Shown: positions 1-9,574, counted from the stretch's first letter. The stretch: 64,000 nt of DNA from Micavibrio sp. TMED2 (GCA_002168225.1 NHBH01000009.1:567609-631608); one strand, 5' to 3'. Numbers and translations: made by a program. The notes: generated by a model from the sequence alone, not told the origin.

Positions 1-90
1 GTCATGCGGTAATCTGATGACAGCTATGTTAATCTAGTGGCCTTCGATGAAAGTCTGAACGCGACCATGATTTGTTTGATGAGGATGTGA

Positions 91-1371
91 TTGCCGAACA
101 GATCAAAACAGTCCGATGACCTTGCCCTGTTGAAACGCTGTATCAACGAGGGGCGGCTGTTCGCGCGGCATCAGCGCATGGCCCAGATTGGTGCGCTGGC
201 GGAAGACGGCATCGACCGGGCGGCGTTCTCGGTCGAGGATCTGGCCAGCCGCTCGATGATCGTGAACTGGGCGGAGGATCGCGGCTTCGAGGTCTATCTC
301 GACGAGATCGCCAATCTCTCGATCCGCCGACCGGGTCGGGATCGTGAGGCCCCGCCCATCGTTATCGGCGGCTATATCGACACCTCGACCGATGGTCATG
401 CCTATGAGGGATTGGTCGGTGCCCTGATCGGGTTGGAGGTTCTGGAGGCGCTGGAGGAAGCCGATCTCACAACCGAACGATCGGTGGAAATGACGGTCTG
501 GAGCAATACTCAGGGTGAACGCTTCGGCCCACCCCTGATGGGTGCGCAGATCAAGGCCGGGACATTATCACTCGAGGCCTGTCGCGGGCTGGTCGATGAT
601 CGTGGCATCCGCCTCGATGATACCCTTGAGCGGATGTTCGAGACCTTTGGCTCGGCCCTGCCACGGTCACGCCTGACGCCGATGGCGAGCTATATCGAGC
701 CGGCGCTGGATGCCGGGCCAGATCTTGCAGAAATGGATATGACCGTCGGGCTGGTGCGCGGGGCCGAGGCGGTCGGGGTGGTAAAGCTGCGCCTGTCCGG
801 CAGAACCAGTCCGATTGCCAATACCAGCCGCGACCATCGGCGTGATCCCCTGACTGATGTGATCTATCTGGTGAACCAGCTTGAGGAACATATCGGCGAG
901 ATGCCGCCTTCCATGGGGCTGCGCTCGGGCATTGCTGCACTGGAGCATGATCCGTTCAAGCCCGGTACCCTGCCGGAGCGGGTGTCGCTCGACTGGGTGC
1001 TCTACTCACCGGATGATGATGTGCTGATCTCGCTGTTGGAAGAGGCGGAATCGCTGGTGCTTGGTGCCGATATTGCCAGCGTACTGAATTGCGATGCTGT
1101 GGTTTCCCGCACGGCGCGCGATTTTGATGACGGCTTGCTGGAACAGGTGAGCAAGCTGGCGCGGCAGGACAGCCTGCGCTTCAGGACCATGACCATCGGG
1201 CGGCCCTGCAATGCCTCTGTGCTCAGCGGTGCCGGTATTCCGACCGCCATGATACTGGTGCCCAACCGGCGGTTTCTCGGCGTTGATGCCCTGCGCTCTG
1301 TTGCCAAGCCGGACATTGGCCATGCCGCAAGGCTGATTGCGGCGCTGGCCTATCAGCAGGCGACGGAATAA
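91..1371 (+). CDS. M20-family amidohydrolase homologue (HyuC/allantoate amidohydrolase-like), apparently without metal ligands
   Basis: The 426-residue protein follows the N-carbamoyl-amino-acid hydrolase/allantoate amidohydrolase family end to end, including the N-terminal MAQIGAL...RRPGRD block and the central dimerisation region. Active-site residues differ. The usual G-S-H-x-D motif is GGYIDT (Tyr95 for His), F-D-G is YEG (Glu106), the catalytic Glu-Glu after W-x-N is Thr140-Gln141, the N-H-A-G histidine is missing near the RRD motif, and the C-terminal H-N-P-A-E segment is GVDALR (about 397-402). I infer a non-metal or non-catalytic role. The TTG start at 91 directly follows an in-frame TGA; the next start (ATG 178) would remove conserved N-terminal residues. 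It converges on the OHCU-like gene with a 20-bp gap. Confidence 0.8.
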   Translation: MPNRSKQSDDLALLKRCINEGRLFARHQRMAQIGALAEDGIDRAAFSVEDLASRSMIVNWAEDRGFEVYLDEIANLSIRRPGRDREAPPIVIGGYIDTSTDGHAYEGLVGALIGLEVLEALEEADLTTERSVEMTVWSNTQGERFGPPLMGAQIKAGTLSLEACRGLVDDRGIRLDDTLERMFETFGSALPRSRLTPMASYIEPALDAGPDLAEMDMTVGLVRGAEAVGVVKLRLSGRTSPIANTSRDHRRDPLTDVIYLVNQLEEHIGEMPPSMGLRSGIAALEHDPFKPGTLPERVSLDWVLYSPDDDVLISLLEEAESLVLGADIASVLNCDAVVSRTARDFDDGLLEQVSKLARQDSLRFRTMTIGRPCNASVLSGAGIPTAMILVPNRRFLGVDALRSVAKPDIGHAARLIAALAYQQATE

Positions 1372-1391
1372 CTGTCAGGCAGGTATGTTGC

Positions 1392-1952
1392 TTAGCGACC
1401 GGCAGCGATTGATTGCTGCTGGATAACAGCGGCAGGTGCATTCGCGACCACTGGCATCTGATCCTCGATCAGGCAGTCCAGACGCTCGCGGGTGATCTTG
1501 GACAACTCGGCCAGAGCAGTAATCCGCTCGAGCTGTGACGGGTTGTCCAGACGGCGGTTCATGCTGGCCAGCGTTTCGGTAGCGCTGCTGGTTTTGCAGA
1601 AGCACAGGAACGGATAACCGAACTTGTCTTTGTAACCTTCATTCACGCTGCGCGCAGCTTCCTGCTGCTCCGGTGAGAAGCGGCGGAAATACAGGCCACC
1701 CTTGCGGTGCTCAAGGTCCGGCTGGCGGGCGAGCAGTTCAAGCTGGTCCTGTTTGCAGGCACGGTCAATGACCGCGATCATGGCGCGATGCAGGGATTCA
1801 ATGTCCCGGAACGGAGCAGCAGCCCAAGCGCGCTCGGCAATCCATGGATCATCAAGTTCCTCAAAAACCGGAGCGATTGCCGCGATGAAATCATCCTTTG
1901 GCATCCGGTTCAGTTTCGCGATTGATAATGTAGACACCATAGGGTGCTGCAT
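1392..1952 (-). CDS. OHCU decarboxylase-like protein (UraD family) lacking catalytic residues
   Basis: The 186-residue protein has the OHCU decarboxylase layout: L-N-x-M start, P-W-I-A-E-R, then PDL and a C-terminal RLDN...ER.TALAEL.KI.RERL block. Active family members use a His in H-P-D-L and a Glu in a following S-x-x-E-Q segment to decarboxylate 2-oxo-4-hydroxy-4-carboxy-5-ureidoimidazoline to S-allantoin. Here the His is Gln77 (RQPDL), and the stretch that should carry the Glu is shortened to a few residues before FRRFSPEQQ. The C-terminal Arg region remains. ATG 1952 is chosen because GGAGAT lies about 8 nt upstream; the frame stays open to 2057 but that extension looks non-coding. Decarboxylase activity is doubtful. 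Confidence 0.8.
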   Translation of the reverse strand: MQHPMVSTLSIAKLNRMPKDDFIAAIAPVFEELDDPWIAERAWAAAPFRDIESLHRAMIAVIDRACKQDQLELLARQPDLEHRKGGLYFRRFSPEQQEAARSVNEGYKDKFGYPFLCFCKTSSATETLASMNRRLDNPSQLERITALAELSKITRERLDCLIEDQMPVVANAPAAVIQQQSIAAGR

Positions 1953-2098
1953 TTTTAATCTCCAGGTTAGGCAATAAGCCGCTTCAAGATCCGTGCCAGC
2001 ATGTTCCTGACGAACCGGATCACATCCAAGTCCACCAAGGAATTCGTTTTCAGGCAATCGAGATCAGGCAAACTTCGTCAATTTATCGGCGCATTGGT

Positions 2099-2116
2099 GT
2101 TTCGAATATTCGAAAC
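2099..2116. promoter_or_regulatory. Perfect 18-bp palindrome, candidate operator
   Basis: GTTTCGAATATTCGAAAC is a perfect inverted repeat with no spacer. It lies about 150 bp upstream of the OHCU-like start and behind the 3' end of the membrane protein gene, in a gap of 287 bp (1953-2239) without a gene. On the minus strand a TTGACG hexamer (2081-2076) follows 17 bp downstream, so the repeat could sit just upstream of a promoter. The binding protein is not identifiable from sequence. Confidence 0.5.
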
Positions 2117-2239
2117 CTTACAATGGCTTGGCCTGAACCGCCGTGTTGTTCCCAACACAATGAGCAATTATGCCAATGGTTTGTTAACAGGCCGTTAATC
2201 AGTTTGCGAAAAGGAAAGTACGCATCTGATTCGGAAGCA

Positions 2240-3598
2240 TCAAGGGAAATGACCAAGCAAAATTTGCAGGGCTGATAGGACAATAGTCGCAATCCCCATC
2301 ACAGCCGCGGCAAACAACAGGTTGGGGCTGATCATCAGTCGCCAGGCTGGTACACGGAACAGCCCTGCGCAGACCACAACGCTCATCGAGGAAACCGAGC
2401 ACATGGTGCCGACCGACCAGCCGGTCAGGGCAACGCCCATCAGGATGACATCATGGAGTGGTTGCGGTCCGCCGGTAAGGGCTGCCAGCAGAATTGCGGT
2501 CGGGATCATCGGATGAATGCCGATCATCGAGGGCAGGAAGCTGGTCAGGATCAGTGCCAGAATGGCGAGCGGTGCCGGAATGCTGCTGACCACGTCGCGG
2601 ATAACATCGGCGGTGACCTCAATATGCCCGGCCAGTGTCGCCAGCGTAATGGCGGCCACGACAATCAGCAGGTCATCATAGCTGGTGGCCATGCGTCCGG
2701 TCGCGGTTTGCCAGATACGCTTGACCGCCGACCGTTCAAACCGGCAGAGCGCAAGGCACAGCGGCGGGACAATAAGAATGATCGTCTCCAGCGATGACAG
2801 CGGGGTACTGACCGCGATCAGCACGACGGTCAGCCCCAATATGGCGAGGCCGGGGGCGATTGGTGCCAGTGCGTGAACCCCGGCGACCCAGCCGGGCTGA
2901 TTGCCTGTGCCACGCTGTTTGGAGCCGCCGAAAAACAGGATGCTGACCACCAGCGATGCCATAGCGGTAATCAGCCCGACCGGCATGATCTGGATCAGGC
3001 TGACCGAGGGCAGATAGGCGCTGGCCAGTGCCATGGCGACAAAGAACGGTGACCAGAGCGGGGCCAGATTCATGCCGCGCAGGGCCGAGAGTGCGAAGCG
3101 GCGGCGCTCTGCCTCATCCGCCTTGTCATTCAGTACGGCTGCCATGACCGGAAAACTGCCGGTATTGAGTACCGCACCGAAGGCATGCGCGCCGAGCGTG
3201 ATGCCATCGCTGCGGCTGCCGGCGGGCAGGCGGGCAAATTTGCGCTGGCTCAGCCGGACCCGCGGCTGTGACTGGGCCGAGGCCCGCAATATATGCAGGG
3301 TCGGCAGGAAGGCGGCGAACAGCATGGAGCGTACCAGCCCGGTCTCCATATCCGTCCAATGCGCTGTGCCGGTCGCCATAATGATAATGCCGAGAATGAC
3401 CGCGATCGAGGCCACGGCCAGACTGGCGCGGCGCACCAGTGGCACGCTGACCAGCATCAGAAGCAGCAGGCCGATGGCGCCAATCGGCCTGATCAGCTCG
3501 ACCAGCGCCGGGGCGGGGCGCAGGATGATCAGGCAAACCTCCAGAAACCAGAGGGCAAAGAACAGGGTTTTTGCAGTCAGTCTGAAGGCTTGTTTCAC
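2240..3598 (-). CDS. Multi-pass inner-membrane protein, transporter-like, family not recognised
   Basis: The 452-residue protein has about ten hydrophobic segments spread over its whole length and short charged loops, with a longer polar loop near residues 105-135. Paired re-entrant-looking stretches (SFLPSMIGIHPMIP, GWSVGTMCSVSS) resemble ion-transporter-superfamily carriers, but I cannot name a family. The start is GTG 3598, 15 bp after the stop of the upstream alcohol dehydrogenase gene, so the two are probably co-transcribed and this may move a substrate or product of that enzyme. No clear ribosome-binding site precedes the GTG. Confidence 0.7.
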   Translation of the reverse strand: MKQAFRLTAKTLFFALWFLEVCLIILRPAPALVELIRPIGAIGLLLLMLVSVPLVRRASLAVASIAVILGIIIMATGTAHWTDMETGLVRSMLFAAFLPTLHILRASAQSQPRVRLSQRKFARLPAGSRSDGITLGAHAFGAVLNTGSFPVMAAVLNDKADEAERRRFALSALRGMNLAPLWSPFFVAMALASAYLPSVSLIQIMPVGLITAMASLVVSILFFGGSKQRGTGNQPGWVAGVHALAPIAPGLAILGLTVVLIAVSTPLSSLETIILIVPPLCLALCRFERSAVKRIWQTATGRMATSYDDLLIVVAAITLATLAGHIEVTADVIRDVVSSIPAPLAILALILTSFLPSMIGIHPMIPTAILLAALTGGPQPLHDVILMGVALTGWSVGTMCSVSSMSVVVCAGLFRVPAWRLMISPNLLFAAAVMGIATIVLSALQILLGHFP

Positions 3599-3613
3599 AT
3601 TGGCGCCACTGGT

Positions 3614-4789
3614 TCAGGCATAGATTTCCCGGTACAGGTCGACGATTTCCGAGGCGGTCGGGACGCGGGGATTATTGTTCGGGCTGCCACTGGCGAGTGC
3701 CTGCTGGGCCATGGTTTCCATCAGGCCCTGATAACGCTCTTCATCAATGCCGTAATCGGCGGGTGTCGGCACTTCCAGATCCTTGTTGAGAGTACGCAGA
3801 CCCTCCAGCAGCTTTGAGCCAGCAACCTGATCGGCATCGCCGGTCTCAGCCCAACCCATGGCCCGGGCACAATCGGCATAGCGTGGCAGGGCAGCGTTGA
3901 GCGAGAAGCTGGTGACGGCGGGCAGCAGCATGGCGTTGGACAACCCATGCGGCACATGGAAATGGGCTCCGATCGGGCGGCTCATGCCATGGACGAGTGC
4001 TACGGATGCGTTGGAGAAGGCCATCCCGGCGAGATTGGCGGCGAGCATCATACCTTCACGCCCTGTGGGGTTTTCCGGCTCGAAACAGGCGGTGCGCAGA
4101 TTGTCGGCCACCAGTCGCATGGCCTGCAGCGCCAGCATGTCGGTATAGGCGCTGGCCTTGCGGCTGACATAGGCCTCGATGGCGTGGGTCAGGGTATCGA
4201 CACCGGTATCAGCGGTCAGGCGGAACGGCTTCTTGAAGGTGAGGGTATAGTCGACGATCGCGGCGGTCGGTACTGCGGCCAGCCCCATGATCAGCATCTT
4301 CTCATCAGTATCCGTATCGGTGATGACGGTGAACTTGGTCACTTCGGAGCCAGTACCGGCGGTGGTCGGGATGCAGATTACCGGCAGGGCCGCCATATCC
4401 GCGCTGTTCGGCACCTTCCAGTCGCGCATGATGCCGCTGCCACCGGCTGATCGTGCGGCGTGCAGGATTGTCATCGCCTTGGCAGTATCCATCGGGCTGC
4501 CGCCGCCGAAACCGATCAGACAGTCGAAATCATTAGCCATCATCAGATCAACCCCGGCATAGACCACATCGGTGGTCGGATCGGGCACCGTATCCTTGAA
4601 AATGGTGACACTGATACCTGCCTCACCGAGCGGGCCGGTCACGCGTTCCATCAACGGGCTGTCGGCCATAAAGGGATCGGAGACGATCAGCGGGCGGCTG
4701 ACGCCCAGCCGCTTCAGCACTGTCGGCAGTTCGGCGGTGGTATTCGCACCGATCAGCAGTTGCTGCGGGCCAAGGATGGTGACTGACAT
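3614..4789 (-). CDS. Iron-containing alcohol dehydrogenase
   Basis: The 391-residue length is typical of the group III (iron-type) NAD(P)-dependent alcohol dehydrogenases. Visible motifs are the nucleotide-binding GGGSPMDTAKA near residue 97, PTTAGTGSEVT near 141, and the metal-binding part with DTLTHAIEAY and HGMSRPIGAHFHVPHG, which supply the Asp/His ligands. The start at ATG 4789 is backed by GGAGAT 7 nt upstream. It is first in a likely two-gene operon with the downstream membrane protein. Substrate is unknown; the family covers ethanol, propanediol, lactaldehyde, butanol and 4-hydroxybutyrate oxidation or reduction. Confidence 0.93.
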   Translation of the reverse strand: MSVTILGPQQLLIGANTTAELPTVLKRLGVSRPLIVSDPFMADSPLMERVTGPLGEAGISVTIFKDTVPDPTTDVVYAGVDLMMANDFDCLIGFGGGSPMDTAKAMTILHAARSAGGSGIMRDWKVPNSADMAALPVICIPTTAGTGSEVTKFTVITDTDTDEKMLIMGLAAVPTAAIVDYTLTFKKPFRLTADTGVDTLTHAIEAYVSRKASAYTDMLALQAMRLVADNLRTACFEPENPTGREGMMLAANLAGMAFSNASVALVHGMSRPIGAHFHVPHGLSNAMLLPAVTSFSLNAALPRYADCARAMGWAETGDADQVAGSKLLEGLRTLNKDLEVPTPADYGIDEERYQGLMETMAQQALASGSPNNNPRVPTASEIVDLYREIYA

Positions 4790-4939
4790 TGGGCTATCTC
4801 CTTCAAACCTATTTATAATTCTTTGGGCGTGAAATTAAGCGGTGGCGCATGGCTTGCATAGTATTTTGATGATGTGAGGCAATAAGCCGTCATATCCTGT
4901 TCGGTGAATCTGGAAAGTTGCTGGTATAGTGGGTGGACC

Positions 4940-5635
4940 ATGACCTTTACGCTGATTGCCATTGACCGGGAAACAGGAGAACTGGGTATTACCAGTGCCA
5001 GTTGCTGGCCTGCGCTTGGCGGTCTCGTGCCGCGGTTCCGGCCCGGCGTCGGTGTGGTGGCAACCCAGAATTTCTCGAATCTGATGATGGCGGAAACCAT
5101 GCTTGATGAGCTGGCACGGTTGCCCGCCGGGGATCATCCGGGGCATCTGGGTGCCAGTATCTCCAGCTTCAAGCCTGCGGTCAGGCAATATGGGTATGCA
5201 ACGTTCCGTGGGCACCTGTTCGGCTGGACCGGCGATGAGTGTACCGGCATCAAGGGCCATCTGGCAGATGACCAATGTGTTGCCATCGGCAATACCCTCG
5301 CCAGTGAGGATGTCCTCTCTGCTATGGTTGAGCGCTTTACTTCGACCCGTGGGCCGCTTGCTGACCGGTTGCTCAGTGCCCTGATGGCCGGGCAGGCAAT
5401 GGGCGGTGATGCGCGTGGGCCGATGGCGGCTTGCCTGAATGTCTGGTCGCCGAATTATCCTGATGGGGATGAGTGCCCGATTGATTTCCGGGTCGATCTG
5501 CATGATGCGCCGGTACAGGCGTTGACCGAAATCATGACCGAATACCGGGCCCAGCCGCGTCCGATGGTCTGGCGGCCTGATCCGATCACCATTGATGATA
5601 AGAAATGCCCGCGCATCAAGCCGGTTTCCGAGTAG
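4940..5635 (+). CDS. DUF1028 family protein (Ntn-hydrolase-like)
   Basis: The protein begins MTFTLIAIDRETGELG, the standard opening of DUF1028, and continues with the family's glycine-rich core (LGASISSF, GDECTGIKGH, IGNTLASEDVL, GGDARGPMAA) and a PIDFRVDLHDAPVQAL tail, giving 231 residues. DUF1028 proteins have an Ntn-hydrolase-type fold; substrates are unknown. The frame is open upstream to a GTG at 4904, but ATG 4940 matches the family N-terminus. It is divergent from the alcohol dehydrogenase, with about 150 bp between them. Confidence 0.85.
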   Translation: MTFTLIAIDRETGELGITSASCWPALGGLVPRFRPGVGVVATQNFSNLMMAETMLDELARLPAGDHPGHLGASISSFKPAVRQYGYATFRGHLFGWTGDECTGIKGHLADDQCVAIGNTLASEDVLSAMVERFTSTRGPLADRLLSALMAGQAMGGDARGPMAACLNVWSPNYPDGDECPIDFRVDLHDAPVQALTEIMTEYRAQPRPMVWRPDPITIDDKKCPRIKPVSE

Positions 5636-5690
5636 GGAAGGGACGGCATGACACGCGGGCGCTTTATTCTATGCGCTGTGCGCGGATAGC

Positions 5691-7187
5691 TTACTTCATC
5701 GTTGGCATGACGAACTCAGCACCCGAACGGATTCCGGTCGGCCAGCGTGAGGTGATGGCTTTCTGACGGGTATAGAAGCGTACGCCTTCCGGCCCGTGCA
5801 TGTGGTGATCGCCGAACAGTGACCGTTTCCAGCCGCCGAAGCTGTGGAAGGCCATCGGGACAGGGATCGGCACATTGACGCCGACCATGCCGATATTGCA
5901 GCGGCGGGTATATTCGCGCGCCGCATCACCGTCACGGGTAAAGATCGCGGTGCCGTTGCCATATTCGTGGTCGTTGACCAGCTTCAGCGCCTGTTCGAAA
6001 TCATCGGCGCGAACCACCGACAGCACCGGGCCGAAGATCTCTTCCTTATAGATGGTCATGTCCGGGGTGACGTTGTCGAACAGACAGCCGCCGAGGAAAT
6101 GGCCTTTCTCATAGCCCTGCATGGTGAAGTCACGGCCATCGACGATCAGGTCGGCACCTTCCTCGACGCCCTTGTTGACGTAACCGAGGACTTTTTCGCG
6201 GTGTTCGCGGGTCACCAGCGGGCCCATTTCGACCTCTTCATCCATGCCGGGACCGATTTTCAGGTTGCGAACCTGTGGTGCCAGTTTCTCGACCAGCCGG
6301 TCGCCCGCATCGCCGACGGTGACGGCAACCGAGATCGCCATGCAGCGCTCACCGGCCGAGCCATAGCCCGCACCCATGAGGGCATCGACCGCCTGATCAA
6401 TATCGGCATCAGGCATGACGACCATGTGGTTCTTGGCACCGCCGAGGGCCTGTACGCGCTTACCGGTCGAAGTGCCGGTGGTGTAGATATATTCGGCAAT
6501 CGGAGTAGAGCCGACGAAGCTGACTGCCTGTACGGTCTCGTTATGCAGTAGCGCATCGACCGCTTCCTTGTCGCCATTGACGACATTGAAGACACCGTCC
6601 GGCAGGCCGGCTTCCTTGAGCAGTTCGGCAAGACGGATGGCGACGCTCGGATCGCGCTCGGATGGCTTGAGGACAAAGCTGTTGCCGGTGGCAAGCGCCA
6701 TCGGGAACATCCACATCGGCACCATGGCCGGGAAGTTGAACGGGGTGATGCCGGCAACCACGCCAAGCGGTTCACGGGTGGTCCAGGCATCGACGCCGCC
6801 GCCGACCTGCTCGGTATATTGGCCTTTGAGCAATTCCGGGATGCCGCAGGCATATTCAACGACCTCAAGGCCGCGAACAACCTCGCCCATGGCGTCAGAG
6901 ACGGTTTTGCCGTGCTCGATGGTGATCATCTCGGCGAGCTGGCGGTGATTGGCTTCGACCAGTTCCCGGAACTTGAACATGACGCGGGCCCGGCGCAGCG
7001 GGGTTACCTCACGCCATTCCAGATAGGCGTGATGGGCGATCTCAACCGCCTTATCGACCTCGGCTTTGGTGGCCAGATCAACCTTTGCGACCGGTTCGCC
7101 GATGGCCGGATTGAACACATCCTTCTGGCGGCCGGATGTTCCGGCAATCACTTTGCCATCAATCCAGTGACTTACTGTGCGTGACAT
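5691..7187 (-). CDS. mmsA: Methylmalonate-semialdehyde dehydrogenase (CoA-acylating)
   Basis: This 498-residue aldehyde dehydrogenase converts (methyl)malonate semialdehyde to propionyl-CoA or acetyl-CoA in valine and inositol breakdown. It has the [14 protein letters not shown] block, [20 protein letters not shown] and [13 protein letters not shown] with catalytic Cys282. The position usually held by the general-base Glu in hydrolytic aldehyde dehydrogenases reads ALGGAKNH, as in CoA-acylating MmsA proteins. Start ATG 7187 has GGAGG about 6 nt upstream. Propionyl-CoA from this enzyme could feed the prpDBC methylcitrate genes at 24-28 kb. Confidence 0.95.
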   Translation of the reverse strand: MSRTVSHWIDGKVIAGTSGRQKDVFNPAIGEPVAKVDLATKAEVDKAVEIAHHAYLEWREVTPLRRARVMFKFRELVEANHRQLAEMITIEHGKTVSDAMGEVVRGLEVVEYACGIPELLKGQYTEQVGGGVDAWTTREPLGVVAGITPFNFPAMVPMWMFPMALATGNSFVLKPSERDPSVAIRLAELLKEAGLPDGVFNVVNGDKEAVDALLHNETVQAVSFVGSTPIAEYIYTTGTSTGKRVQALGGAKNHMVVMPDADIDQAVDALMGAGYGSAGERCMAISVAVTVGDAGDRLVEKLAPQVRNLKIGPGMDEEVEMGPLVTREHREKVLGYVNKGVEEGADLIVDGRDFTMQGYEKGHFLGGCLFDNVTPDMTIYKEEIFGPVLSVVRADDFEQALKLVNDHEYGNGTAIFTRDGDAAREYTRRCNIGMVGVNVPIPVPMAFHSFGGWKRSLFGDHHMHGPEGVRFYTRQKAITSRWPTGIRSGAEFVMPTMK

Positions 7188-7665
7188 TCATTCCTCCGTG
7201 TAAAGATTCGCTTATTATTGTTTTTGCTGTTGGTTCAGATGGGCAGCATTAGTCAATGTTGCGACAGACGGGTCAATATATTTGTGCACAAACTGTTGTC
7301 GCAGCCAGTCTCTCAAAAAGGCCGGCTTTTGCTCTGCGAAGCCAGTCTTTCCTTGGTTTTTGACCTTCCCTTCCCAATGGTTTCAGCGGCATTTGAGCAC
7401 ATCTTGAGCCGTCATTCGAAAAAAAATCCGTGCTGCGCTGCACCATGTTCAATGCTTGATGATGCTCGAAAATTCGGGTAGTGACCGAAACCAAGAAATT
7501 GTTTTTGTACAAAGTGTCTCGTACGTAACCAAAGAAGACACAAGGGACAGAAGCAATCACAAAAACAGAGGTTTATAGCCGGTAATGCCGGTTAAAAATC
7601 CTGTCGGCCAGTGACGGTCCGGTTGCTGGTATGTCGACCAAAGAGCAGGGAGGTCTTTATAGCTC
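7188..7665. other. 478-bp divergent intergenic region between mmsA and dctP
   Basis: No credible gene lies here; the short open frames have no coding character. It must hold the divergent promoters of mmsA and dctP. I see a 10-bp palindrome TTTGTACAAA at 7504-7513 and a strong ribosome-binding site GGGAGGT at 7648-7654 ahead of the dctP ATG. No convincing -35/-10 pair can be named. Confidence 0.5.
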
Positions 7666-8745
7666 ATGGTTAATTTCCGTAAATTGATTGGCGGCGTTGC
7701 AGCTGCTGCACTCATCGGTGCAATGGCAATGACTGTTGCACCACAAGAAGCTCAAGCGAAGAAAGTTCGCTGGGCTGTCCCGATTTCATTCGCGTCTACC
7801 CTAACCGCTCTTGGCGATACCCTTCCCTGGGTTGCCGAGCGCATCAACGAAGTTTCCGGTGGCGACATCACCTTTGAAGTCTTTGAACCAAACAAGCTGG
7901 TTCCGGCTCTCGGCATTTATGATGCTGTTTCTGAAGGTAAAATTGACGCGGGCTACTCATGGATGGGTTATGAGCAGGGCAAACTGCCTGCTTCTGCACT
8001 GTTCGGTGCTACCCCGTTCGGTCTCGAAACCGATCAGTTCGCTGCCTGGATGTACTTCCATGGTGGTGACGATCTGCTGAAAGAGCTGTTTGCCCCACAC
8101 AATGTTCGTCCGATCCTGTGCGGTTCCATCAGCCCAGAAGCTGCCGGTTGGTTCAAGTTCCCGGTTGAGAGTGTAGACCAGTTCAAAGGTCTGAAATTCC
8201 GCGCTGCCGGTCTCGGTGGCAAGATCATGCAGGAAATGGGCGCTTCTGTGACCGTTCTTCCTGGTGGTGAGCTTTATCAGGCCCTTGAAAAAGGCGTTCT
8301 TGATGGCACCGAATTCTCGCTGCCAACTGTTGATAAGCAACTGGGCTTCAGCCAGGTCGCGAAATTCTATCACCTGCCAGGTTGGCACCAGCCTTCAACC
8401 AACCAGTTCCTCTATGTGAACACCAACAGTTGGGACAAGCTGGACGATACCCAGAAAGCACAGATCGAGACCACCTGCATGGCCGGTACCATGTATGCAA
8501 TCTCACGGGCTGAAGCTCTGCAAGGCGCTGTCCTGAAAGAGTTCCAGGATGACGGCGTGACTGCGGTTCAACTGCCGAAAGATGTTCTGAGCGCTCTGCA
8601 GGAAGCAACCAATGTTGTACTTGATCGGGAATCTGAAAAAGATCCGATGTTCAAGAAGATCATCGACAGCATGCGTGCTTTCCAGGAAGAGAACCGCGAT
8701 TGGAAAAATCTCGGCTATCTGCCACGTGACTTCGGTACTGAATAA
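7666..8745 (+). CDS. dctP: TRAP transporter substrate-binding protein (DctP family)
   Basis: This 359-residue periplasmic receptor has a Sec signal peptide cut near residue 31 (AQA-KK). The ligand-binding core contains FKGLKFRAAGLGG, where the Arg pairs with the substrate carboxylate, then LPGGELYQALEKGVLDGTEF and PGWHQPST, close to the TakP/mannitol-chloroaromatic branch that binds organic acids. The ligand is therefore probably a carboxylate or 2-oxoacid. Codon use is distinct from neighbours, with many T-ending Ala, Val, Leu and Arg codons, as expected of a very highly expressed receptor. GGGAGGT precedes the start by about 11 nt. It is first gene of dctPQM. Confidence 0.95.
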   Translation: MVNFRKLIGGVAAAALIGAMAMTVAPQEAQAKKVRWAVPISFASTLTALGDTLPWVAERINEVSGGDITFEVFEPNKLVPALGIYDAVSEGKIDAGYSWMGYEQGKLPASALFGATPFGLETDQFAAWMYFHGGDDLLKELFAPHNVRPILCGSISPEAAGWFKFPVESVDQFKGLKFRAAGLGGKIMQEMGASVTVLPGGELYQALEKGVLDGTEFSLPTVDKQLGFSQVAKFYHLPGWHQPSTNQFLYVNTNSWDKLDDTQKAQIETTCMAGTMYAISRAEALQGAVLKEFQDDGVTAVQLPKDVLSALQEATNVVLDRESEKDPMFKKIIDSMRAFQEENRDWKNLGYLPRDFGTE

Positions 8746-8786
8746 GTAAGTATTCCGGTTCAACCTTAGTAAGAAGGATTGCTTCA

Positions 8787-9473
8787 GTGGCCGCTGATAT
8801 TTCTGCTGAGCTACCCACTGGTCAATCGCAAGATAACAACCCGGCCGCCAATGAAGCGGCCGGGTTTGTTCTGCCAACGACCATGATTTCCCGGTTTCTT
8901 GACGGCATTCTCGACAAAATTGGCCATATTGCGTCGTGGATATGGATAGTCTTGGTCGGCGTGATCCTCTTTCAGGTCATACTGCGCTATGTCTTCAATC
9001 AGGGCTCGATCATGCTTGAGGAAGTGCAGTGGCACATGTACGCCGTCGGTTTCATGATCGGCCTGTCATATGCGATCGTGCATGATCGACATGTCCGCAT
9101 TGATCTGCTTTATGAAAAATTTCCCCCCGGACTGAAGGCATGGATCGATGCTCTCGGTATTTTGCTGCTGCTGATGCCATTTCTCGTCTTTGTCATGTGG
9201 CATGCAGTTCCGTTTGTTGTCGATTCCTATGAATCCAACGAAGTGTCGGTTGCCCCTGATGGGCTGCCATATCGCTTCGCAATCAAGAGCTTCATCATCA
9301 TCGGTTTTGCAATGATGATCCTTGCCGCATTCTCACGTCTGACCCGGGTTTGCGCATACATCATCGGCTGGCGTGCGACGCCCGAGGAAATACAGGCCGC
9401 CATGGCTGGTATTACAAAAGTCGAGATGCCGGAAGACCCGATAAATCACGACAAGGATGGAGCGTTCGGCTGA
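8787..9473 (+). CDS. dctQ: TRAP transporter small permease (DctQ family)
   Basis: The 228-residue protein has the four hydrophobic segments of DctQ between residues about 48 and 190, with the family's FQVILRYVFNQGSIMLEEVQWHMY and DRHVRIDLLYEKF motifs. The N-terminal 30 residues are hydrophilic and proline/alanine rich. GTG 8787 is used because AAGAAGG lies about 9 nt upstream; an internal ATG at 8884 would begin MISRFLDG and is a possible alternative. It lies 41 bp after dctP. Confidence 0.9.
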   Translation: MAADISAELPTGQSQDNNPAANEAAGFVLPTTMISRFLDGILDKIGHIASWIWIVLVGVILFQVILRYVFNQGSIMLEEVQWHMYAVGFMIGLSYAIVHDRHVRIDLLYEKFPPGLKAWIDALGILLLLMPFLVFVMWHAVPFVVDSYESNEVSVAPDGLPYRFAIKSFIIIGFAMMILAAFSRLTRVCAYIIGWRATPEEIQAAMAGITKVEMPEDPINHDKDGAFG

Positions 9474-9574
9474 CCGATCGGCTTTGTCTTTTATTTAAAC
9501 CGCATGTGTGGGCATGACTGCCTGCCTTGTTATTCAGCATTGTTACAGGCGTTACGCCTTCGGAATTCGATCTC

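Noticed and set aside
7218..7481. 87-codon open frame in the mmsA-dctP gap
   Set aside because: No ribosome-binding site, cysteine-rich low-quality product and no family resemblance; treated as non-coding.
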